A DNA stretch of 11,039 nucleotides from Thermoplasmata archaeon (GTDB taxonomy: Archaea > Thermoplasmatota > Thermoplasmata > Lutacidiplasmatales > UBA184). Numbering within the stretch: position 1 is the stretch's first letter; every line of letters starts with the position of its first letter. The stretch is taken from assembly GCA_030044475.1 (NCBI GenBank), contig JASHVP010000143.1:1-11039 (forward strand). The letters are read 5' to 3'. The position numbers were made by a program, and so were the translations under genes. Shown here one piece after another: positions 6,361 to 11,039 of the stretch. Below the pieces are notes generated by a model, which saw only the letters and a list, made by a program, of their open reading frames with translations, did no database searches and was not told the origin of the DNA.

Positions 6361-7485
6361 ATGAGCGAGAGTCCGTCCCCCCTCGAACGCGCGGCCGCCC
6401 ACAATCTGGTCTCGAAGTATCTGCGCGTCCAACCCGACGAGAACGTGATCGTCGAAGCCTGGACCCACACGCTCTCGATGTCGTCGGCGATGGTGGACGA
6501 GGTGCGCCGAGCCGGAGGGCGGGCGTTCCTCGCGTACGAGGACGACGACGCCTGGTGGCGCGCGGTCGAGCGCAAGCAGGCGAAACCGCTCGGCCGCTTG
6601 TCGGACCCCGAGTGGGCCGCGATCGCGGCGGCGGACGTCTACGTCCAGTTCTGGGGTCCGTCGGACTCGGCCCGACTGGAGAAGCTGGGCGAGGAGAAGA
6701 TGTTCGAGTGGGGGGACGCCTGGTTCGACCGATGGTACAAGCTCGCCCGTTCCACGGGCCTCCGAGGCGGGCGGATGGCGCTGGGGTGGGTGACGGACAC
6801 CCGGGTCCGACAGTGGGGCGTCAGCAAGTCGCGCTGGCGGAGATCCCTGCTCGAAGCGTGCCTGGGCGATCCCGAGGAGATTCGCCGGAGCGGCCAGCGG
6901 CTCGCCCGTGCCCTCCGCGGGACCAAGAAGGTCCGCATCACCCACCCCAACGGTACGGACCTCGAGGTGGGGGCCGCCCGCGTCCCGGCCCGGGTGTACG
7001 AGGGGTACCCTCACCCCAAGGACCGCGCGTACAACGAATTCGACATGCTGGGGAACCTGCCCGACGGCTGGCTCCGGTGCGCCTTGGACGCCCAGACCGC
7101 CGAAGGAACGATCGTCGCGAACCGTCGGAGCTACGACGAGGTCTGGTTCCCGTGGACCGTCTACACGGGCGGGGTGTTCGAGTTCTCCGCCGGGCAGTTG
7201 ACCTCGTTCTCCTTTGAGGGCGGCGAAGCCGAGTTCCGGCAAAAGTACGGTCGCGGTTCGCCCGGAAGAGACCGAACGGGGTCGCTGGCGATCGGACTGA
7301 ACCCACGGCTCCGGAATGTTCCGTATCTGGAGGACCGGGAGCTCGGCGCCGTCCAGGTCGCGGTCGGCCGGAATACCTACCTCGGCGGAACCAACCCCTC
7401 GGACTTCAACGGCTCCCTCTGCCTGGCCGGGTCGGAGATCTCCCTCGACGGCACGCCGGTCGTTCGGGCGGGGAAGCTGTTGTAA
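6361..7485 (+). CDS. Aminopeptidase M29-like protein with apparently lost metal ligands
   Basis: Length 374 residues from ATG 6361, close to the ~370-410 of thermophilic M29 aminopeptidases (AmpS/PepT type). The N-terminal pattern (NLVSKYLRVQPDENVIVEAW, 15-34) and order of C-terminal segments match: NLPDGW (232-237) for family NxPTGE, TAEGTIVAN (246-254), GSLAIGLNP (307-315) for gElgiGtNP, LEDRELGAVQVAVG (323-336) for DEkigGTvHlAlG, and NPSDFNGSL (345-353) for SxxHwD. At the positions where the family has its metal ligands I read Trp237, Ser308, Gln332, Asn350 and Ser352 instead of Glu, Glu, His, His and Asp; only Tyr340 looks kept. It may therefore be a non-peptidase homologue. The frame extends upstream to 6289, but ATG 6361 fits the family start and a box at -27. 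Monocistronic and divergent from the ABC operon. Alignment is from memory. Confidence 0.8.
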   Translation: MSESPSPLERAAAHNLVSKYLRVQPDENVIVEAWTHTLSMSSAMVDEVRRAGGRAFLAYEDDDAWWRAVERKQAKPLGRLSDPEWAAIAAADVYVQFWGPSDSARLEKLGEEKMFEWGDAWFDRWYKLARSTGLRGGRMALGWVTDTRVRQWGVSKSRWRRSLLEACLGDPEEIRRSGQRLARALRGTKKVRITHPNGTDLEVGAARVPARVYEGYPHPKDRAYNEFDMLGNLPDGWLRCALDAQTAEGTIVANRRSYDEVWFPWTVYTGGVFEFSAGQLTSFSFEGGEAEFRQKYGRGSPGRDRTGSLAIGLNPRLRNVPYLEDRELGAVQVAVGRNTYLGGTNPSDFNGSLCLAGSEISLDGTPVVRAGKLL

Positions 7486-7584
7486 CCCCTCCGGAACGCG
7501 GGTCTCCCCTCGGGCCCCGCATCGGCTCTCGAGCGTCCGACGGCCGAGTGGCCCGGTGTCGAAAGGGCCCGGCGGAGGGAGTCC

Positions 7585-7613
7585 GACCGGGGCGAGCGAG
7601 CGCGCCCCTGGTC
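7585..7613. terminator. Strong hairpin downstream of the M29-like gene
   Basis: GACC-GGGGCG (7585-7594) pairs with CGCCCC-T-GGTC (7603-7613): 10 base pairs with a single bulged T and an 8-nt loop. It lies 100 nt past the M29-like stop and about 80 nt before the GNAT start. No T-run follows. It could be a 3'-end or leader structure; the rest of the 210-bp gap shows no gene. Confidence 0.4.
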
Positions 7614-7695
7614 CGCGCGAGACCCGAACGGCGGGAACGGGGGTCCCGGTCGAACTCAAGAGGCCCGGGGGTTCCGGCGCCGTGGAGCCCCCCTC

Positions 7696-8262
7696 ATGGA
7701 CCCGGCGACCGAGGCCCGCCACCCCGAGCCGACGGTGCGCGAGGTGGGATGGACCGACTTCGAGGGTCTCTTCGCCCTCCGGTTGAACCGGTACGACGAG
7801 ATCGCCCGGGACCCCGACTACGGGATGGTCTCCTACCCGGATCGCCCGACGTCCGGGGAGTTCGCGACGTGGTTCGGGGAGCTCCAATCGGCGGTGATCG
7901 GCGGCACGGCGGTTTGCTCCGTCGCGATCCGGGAGGGTCAGCTGGTCGGGATGTGCAGCGTCCGACGTGAGGGACGGGCGGTGGAGACCGCTCACGTGGG
8001 GGTTCTCGGAATCGAAGTGCTCCGTGCGGCCCGGGGGACCGGAGTCGGTCGACCGTTGCTCGCCCACGCCCTCGCGGCGGTCCCCGGGCGGTTTGAGGAA
8101 GTGCATCTGTCCGTCCTCCCCGTCAACGAACGGGCCCGTCGCCTCTACGAGTCGGCCGGGTTCGAAACGTTCGGAGTCGCTCCGCGCGCCTTCCAGCGGG
8201 GCGGGCGGTACCACGACTTCATCCTGATGCGGAGGCGGTTCCCCCCGGTCCCCCCGAAGTAA
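7696..8262 (+). CDS. GNAT-family N-acetyltransferase
   Basis: It is predicted to transfer an acetyl group from acetyl-CoA to an unidentified amine. The product is 188 residues. Core seen: beta strands VCSVAIREGQLVGMCSVR (73-90), then HVGVLGIEVLRAARGTGVGRPLLAHAL (100-126) with the acetyl-CoA pyrophosphate loop R/A-RGTGVG, VHLSVLPVNERARRLYESAGFETFG (136-160) with the conserved Asn144 and Tyr151 region, and a final strand HDFILMRRRF. This order (motif A, then NxxAxxLYxxxGF motif B) is typical of GNATs. ATG 7696 is preceded by GGAG 8 nt away, and a weak AACTCAAGA near 7653-7661 could give a transcript start just before that site. The residues 31-60 insert (LNRYDEIARDPDYGM) probably shapes the substrate pocket. 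Convergent with the toroid-protein gene; no substrate clue from neighbours. Confidence 0.9.
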   Translation: MDPATEARHPEPTVREVGWTDFEGLFALRLNRYDEIARDPDYGMVSYPDRPTSGEFATWFGELQSAVIGGTAVCSVAIREGQLVGMCSVRREGRAVETAHVGVLGIEVLRAARGTGVGRPLLAHALAAVPGRFEEVHLSVLPVNERARRLYESAGFETFGVAPRAFQRGGRYHDFILMRRRFPPVPPK

Positions 8263-8363
8263 AGGGGCCGCCCGGCGAAGCCAGCCGAAGGGGACGAGGT
8301 TCACCGAGCCCGTTCTCGTTCGACGAGTTCGTCCCGCTCGCCCGTGCCCCGTTCGAGACCGGC

Positions 8364-8400
8364 CGAGTCGCGAGACTCGAGCGGGAGGTAAGAATCCTCC
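8364..8400. terminator. Tandem hairpins between convergent genes
   Basis: In the 212-bp gap between the convergent GNAT and toroid-protein genes are CGAGTC-GCGA-GACTCG (8364-8379, 6 bp closed by a GNRA-type GCGA tetraloop) and, 4 nt on, GGAGG-TAAGAAT-CCTCC (8384-8400, 5 bp with an AT-rich 7-nt loop). A third small stem AGCC-CGGA-GGCT follows at 8411-8422. Convergent location suggests transcript-end structures. No gene or T-run is visible in this gap. Confidence 0.4.
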
Positions 8401-8474
8401 GAGGTCGCGGAGCCCGGAGGCTGGGCCCGGTGGATCGGGACCCGCCGACGGATCGGCCCCAGCGGCGGAGATTC

Positions 8475-9437
8475 TCAAGAACGTCCGGCCCGACGGAGGA
8501 CACGGAGGGCGGCCAGGGTCGCCCATCGACTCGGTTCTCCGGGGTATTCGAGCAGTACCGGATAGAGCGGCGGTGGGTGGTGGTAAGGGTCCGTCTCCTC
8601 GAGATCCGGCTGGACGGAATCGAGCCTCCACCAACCGTCCTTCCCACGCTTCCGCTCGAGCAGCCGGAGGGCCGGCCGGAGCCGCCGATCCGAACCGTAC
8701 CCTAGGGCGGTGAGGAAGTCTAGCCCAACCAAAACGTCGTAGTAGTAGTGGGTCGGATAATGCAGTCGCCACCACGGTTCGTAGGTCGATCCATCGGTCT
8801 CGTGCAGGAGTCCTCGCTCCAGGTAGAATTCCGCTCCGCGTTCAATCGCACGAACCACCGCGGCAGATCGGGACTCCGGGGGGATGGCCGCGAAGGCGGC
8901 CATCGCCTCCCACGCGGCCAGCGTACCCGTTCGGGATCTCCAGCAATGCCAGCCACCGTCGGATTTCTGGGCCGACACCAACCAGTCGATCGCCCGCCGA
9001 ATGCGCGGGTCGTCGCCGTACCCGAAGCGGACCATCATACGGACCCCGTTCCCCGTGATGCACGTCTCGGCCCCGGCCTGCCCCCACACGCCCTCGTCGG
9101 GGTCGGACCATCGGTCGAGGAGGGCGGTCGCCGCTCGCCGGATTCGAGGGTCGCTTCGGGTCATCCCGAGGTCGGAAAGCACGAGGAGGAGGAAGTTCGT
9201 CGAGGTGTACTTGGGGAGATACAGATTGTTCGGCTCCTCTCGATAGGTCGCCCACGTGCCGGCAGGTTCCTGGAGGCTGAGGATCTCCCCGGCCCACCCC
9301 TTCCGACCGATCTCCGCCCGCGCGGCCCGGACCGGAGAGTCGCCCTCTCGCCGGTCGCACAGATCTCTCAGGGCGAAGTACCGCACCGATGGGTCGGTCC
9401 GATGGAGCAGGAACCGGCGGTCGTGGGCGGTCAGCAC
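8475..9437 (-). CDS. Prenyltransferase/squalene-cyclase repeat (alpha/alpha-toroid) protein
   Basis: Length 320 residues from GTG 9437. It has a start typical of the family (TAHDRRFLLHRTDPSVRYFALRDL, 3-26) and repeated QxxxGxW motifs: QEPAGTW (56-62) and QKSDGGW (157-163), plus KDGWW (266-270) in a third repeat. The helical repeats PRIRRAATALLDRW (97-110), PRIRRAIDWLVSAQ (144-157) and RRLRPALRLLERK (251-263) have the same phase, as in alpha/alpha toroids. Aromatic-rich segments YEPWWRLHYPTHYYYDVL (219-236) and DPYHHPPPLYP could line a hydrophobic cavity. No DxDD general-acid motif of squalene-hopene cyclases is present, so cyclisation is unlikely; function is unknown. No signal peptide or membrane segment is seen. 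GTG 9437 was chosen because a CAAGTAG box lies 24 nt upstream; the frame extends to 9635 but that part is low-complexity. Confidence 0.82.
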   Translation of the reverse strand: MLTAHDRRFLLHRTDPSVRYFALRDLCDRREGDSPVRAARAEIGRKGWAGEILSLQEPAGTWATYREEPNNLYLPKYTSTNFLLLVLSDLGMTRSDPRIRRAATALLDRWSDPDEGVWGQAGAETCITGNGVRMMVRFGYGDDPRIRRAIDWLVSAQKSDGGWHCWRSRTGTLAAWEAMAAFAAIPPESRSAAVVRAIERGAEFYLERGLLHETDGSTYEPWWRLHYPTHYYYDVLVGLDFLTALGYGSDRRLRPALRLLERKRGKDGWWRLDSVQPDLEETDPYHHPPPLYPVLLEYPGEPSRWATLAALRVLRRAGRS

Positions 9438-9457
9438 GAGGACACGTACACGCCCCC

Positions 9458-9476
9458 CTACTTGGGGTCGCCCCAA
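9458..9476 (-). promoter_or_regulatory. Promoter box with adjacent palindrome for the toroid-protein gene
   Basis: On the - strand the perfect inverted repeat TTGGGG-CGA-CCCCAA (9462-9476) runs directly into CAAGTAG (9458-9464), centred 24 nt before GTG 9437. The palindrome thus covers the position of the BRE/TATA element, a typical repressor-site layout. CCCC-TACTT-GGGG (9455-9467) is a second overlapping stem. Confidence 0.45.
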
Positions 9477-9695
9477 CCGCCGAGGTCCCCTGAGCCGAGA
9501 CCCTCGGGAGAGACCCGACCCACCGACGCAGCCTCCCGCGCGCCGGCGCCGCGGGTCCGACCGTCGGCGATCCCATTCGAACTCGGGAAGCACCCGGCGC
9601 CGAGCGGGCGAGCGGGGTCGGACCCGAAGAACCACCTCCCCCGGGCATCGGGAGCGCGTGGATCCCGGGTCCCCGGAAAGTACGGAGGCCCGCTC

Positions 9696-9703
9696 TCTAT
9701 CTA
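9696..9703 (+). promoter_or_regulatory. TATA-like box of the VOC gene
   Basis: TCTATCTA is centred about 25-26 nt before ATG 9725, with no good Shine-Dalgarno between, consistent with a leaderless archaeal transcript starting at or next to the ATG. The rest of the 287-bp divergent gap 9438-9724 shows no gene. Confidence 0.5.
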
Positions 9704-9724
9704 GGCGGCGGAGAATTCGGGGTC

Positions 9725-10150
9725 ATGCTCGACCACGTCAGCGCGCTCGTCCTCTCGGTCCGAGACGTCCCGAAGTGTGCGGCCTTCTACCGCGACGTGG
9801 TCGGATTCCACCACGACGGGGGAGACGAACACGAGGCCTACCTCACCATCGGCGGACCCGGCGGGATGGCCCTCGCGCTGCTCTCGGTACGCGCGCTCGA
9901 CCAGCTCGTTCCCGGGGGTCGGTTCCGACCGGCGGACTCGTCGGTTCGAAGTACGTTCTTTGCCATCTTCGTCGGCGATGCGGCCCATGAGTGTGCGCGT
10001 CTGCGGGACCGGGGCGCTCGATTCGTGAGCGAACTGGTCACGCGTCCCGACGGCTGGCAGGCCGCGTTCTTCGAGGATCCCGAGGGCAACGTCTGGGAAG
10101 TCGCCCAAAAGCCGAACGTCTGGCCCCCCGCGCCGGCGACGACCTCGTAA
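9725..10150 (+). CDS. VOC/glyoxalase-bleomycin resistance-fold protein
   Basis: It is a small cytosolic protein of 141 residues with two beta-alpha-beta-beta-beta modules. Module 1: MLDHVSALVLSVRDVPKCAAFYRDVVGF (1-28), matching the family start xxHvxlxVxDxxxxxxFYxxxLGF with His4 in the usual first metal-ligand position. Module 2: STFFAIFVGDAAHECARLRDRGARFVSE (76-103) and AAFFEDPEGNVWEVAQ (113-128) with Glu125 at the last ligand position of the DPEGNxxE motif. The middle ligand (His/Gln opening the second module) is not obvious, so catalysis by metal is possible but unproven. The members include glyoxalase I, dioxygenases and drug-binding proteins; nothing around it picks one. ATG 9725 follows a TATA-like box by 26 nt. 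Followed by a long gap and another VOC gene. Confidence 0.9.
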   Translation: MLDHVSALVLSVRDVPKCAAFYRDVVGFHHDGGDEHEAYLTIGGPGGMALALLSVRALDQLVPGGRFRPADSSVRSTFFAIFVGDAAHECARLRDRGARFVSELVTRPDGWQAAFFEDPEGNVWEVAQKPNVWPPAPATTS

Positions 10151-10702
10151 CAGACGGATTTTCCCATCGAACCGGCGCCCGGATCCGCTGGCCGGGTTCG
10201 CGTCGCGCGCGATTGACGCCCGCCGGCGGGACTCGCGACCCAGGCCGCATCGTTCCCGGGGGGACCGATCCTCCGGTGAAACCCTTCGACCGGATCGGGA
10301 CGCGGTGGTCCCCGTGGTTCCGATCGTGAGCTGCCGACGACCCTCGGATTCGGCACGCGCCCCATCGATACGTCTCCCGTCCGGTGGTTGAACGAGAGGG
10401 GGCAAGGCATCTCCCGACCCTGCCATCCATATCCGGGGGCCGTCGCGGGCTCACGAGCGGAGCCCCATGTGACCTTCGGTACGCGGCGTGTCCGAAATCT
10501 CGCGGACGCCAGTACGTCCTCGGCAGTCCGAACGCCGCTCCGAGTCGAGAGCGGGCTGCCCGAGTCTACCGGCGCGAACCCGTGGCGAATCAACCGCCGA
10601 GAGCTTCGTCCCGTTCGCTGGCCTCGGGAGCATCGCCGACGGTCTTGACGGAGCAGCAAGCCTATGGTCACCCGGCGTTTCGTGGGTCGAACCGAGAAAG
10701 AT
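10151..10702. other. Intergenic region without a credible gene
   Basis: These 552 bp separate the two VOC genes. Open frames here (for example 10388-10648 on +) are Arg/Ser/Pro-rich, match no family and start without promoter or Shine-Dalgarno support. A short TTTT at 10157-10160 just after the VOC stop could help termination. No tRNA T-loop, CRISPR or repeat family was found. A nested inverted repeat at 10260-10312 is listed separately. Confidence 0.55.
10260..10312. other. Nested inverted repeat, possible structured RNA
   Basis: Outer arms GGGGACC (10260-10266) and GGTCCCC (10306-10312) enclose inner arms CCGAT/CCGGT (10265-10269 and 10273-10277) and ACCGGATCGG (10289-10298). The inner stem is two 5-bp helices with a 3-nt bulge and an 11-nt loop. 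Outer and inner stems share bases 10265-10266, so they cannot both form fully. In such GC-rich DNA this may be chance. Confidence 0.25.
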
Positions 10703-11039
10703 ATGCGTTCCTCGCGACGCTCCGCCGAGCCTCGGGCTCCGGCGGCGTACTTTTCCAGCATCGCCGTCATGGTCTCCGATCGCGAGCAGTCTCTGGAATG
10801 GTACACGCGCCGTCTGGGGATGGACGTGGTGGAGGTCGACCCGACCGATCCTCACTGGGTCGTCGTCGGTCGGAAGGGCCGTCCCGGGGGCCTCCATCTT
10901 TGCCAAGCCGGAGATTATCCGGATCTGGTCCTCGAAGCCGGGAACTCGGGCATCGATTTGCGAGTCGACTCGGATCTCCGGGGTGCGTGTGCGGCGTGGA
11001 AACGTCGAGGGATTTCTTTCCGAATTCCCCCGACCCGAC
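10703..11039 (+). CDS. Second VOC/glyoxalase-fold protein (3' end outside window)
   Basis: The frame from ATG 10703 is open to the right edge: 112 complete codons. It reads APAAYFSSIAVMVSDREQSL (12-31) then EWYTRRLGMDVVEVD (32-46), the standard first VOC module, followed by VVVGRKGRPGGLHLCQ, then GIDLRVDSDLRGACAAWKRRGISF beginning the second module. At the usual first metal-ligand position (His before the first strand) there is Ser, so this copy may not bind metal the same way. ATG 10769 is a possible internal start but would remove the first strand. No clear Shine-Dalgarno; a weak CCTATGG lies 40 nt upstream. Only about 25-30% identical by eye to the VOC protein at 9725, so not a recent tandem duplicate. 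Codons here are visibly richer in A/T than at the left of the window. Confidence 0.85.
   Translation, partial: MRSSRRSAEPRAPAAYFSSIAVMVSDREQSLEWYTRRLGMDVVEVDPTDPHWVVVGRKGRPGGLHLCQAGDYPDLVLEAGNSGIDLRVDSDLRGACAAWKRRGISFRIPPTR

Noticed and set aside
7531..7665. tRNA-like text (GGCCGAGTGG, then GGTCGAACTC) downstream of the M29-like gene
   Set aside because: There is no TTCGANT T-loop with a paired stem, no acceptor stem and no anticodon arm in the right spacing.
5317..8775. A 1152-codon open frame on the - strand
   Set aside because: It runs antisense through the M29-like, GNAT and membrane-protein genes, is Arg/Pro/Gly-rich throughout and has no domain. It is a by-product of high GC third positions.
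9568..9590. TTCGAAT-like T-loop on the - strand upstream of the toroid gene
   Set aside because: The flanking bases do not form a T-stem (CCGAG against GGGAT) and no other tRNA arm is present.
10388..10648. 86-codon + strand frame in the gap between VOC genes
   Set aside because: The Arg/Ser/Pro-rich translation has no family resemblance, no ribosome site and no promoter box. A - strand frame at 10038-10454 is equally unsupported.
1..11039. Mobile elements, CRISPR arrays, toxin-antitoxin or phage genes
   Set aside because: No transposase, integrase, direct-repeat array or terminal repeats were seen on reading both strands.

Overview
The window is a very GC-rich, gene-dense stretch of a prokaryotic chromosome, most likely from a high-GC archaeon. 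The lineage is inferred, because no rRNA or ribosomal protein is present. The clue is start-site layout. Genes that open a transcription unit mostly lack a Shine-Dalgarno site and have a small AT-rich box about 24-28 nt upstream of ATG/GTG, as expected for archaeal TATA boxes and leaderless mRNAs. Some internal or leadered genes do have GGAG/GGAGG sites. A soil or sediment Thermoplasmatota-type archaeon would fit. A high-GC bacterium is not excluded.

Layout: (1) 1-2420 is a sugar-oxidation block. The 3' part of glucose-6-phosphate dehydrogenase (zwf) overlaps 6-phosphogluconolactonase (pgl) on the + strand. A ROK sugar kinase resembling polyphosphate glucokinase converges from the - strand and overlaps pgl by 12 bp. 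Together they would phosphorylate glucose and carry it to 6-phosphogluconate with NAD(P)H. (2) 2427-3344 is a class I SAM methyltransferase, divergent from the kinase and apparently sharing its promoter box. (3) 3424-6128 is a - strand operon, in order of transcription: a six-helix membrane protein of unknown function, a winged-helix regulator, an ABC ATPase and an ABC-2-like permease. Two palindromic sites sharing the half-site CACTGGACC lie in its control regions. (4) 6361-7485 is an M29-aminopeptidase-like protein whose expected metal ligands appear to be lost. (5) 7696-8262 is a GNAT acetyltransferase. (6) 8475-9437 (-) is a QW-motif alpha/alpha-toroid protein related to prenyltransferase/squalene cyclase repeats, without a DxDD acid motif. 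(7) 9725-10150 is a VOC/glyoxalase-fold protein, followed by about 550 bp without a credible gene and then a second VOC gene running off the right edge.

The most interesting parts are the self-regulated ABC/membrane-protein operon with its paired operator candidates, the M29-like protein without metal ligands, and, if the host is archaeal, the classical oxidative pentose phosphate genes. No mobile element, CRISPR array, tRNA or rRNA was seen. Several strong hairpins lie in the intergenic gaps, three of them between convergent or unidirectional gene ends.
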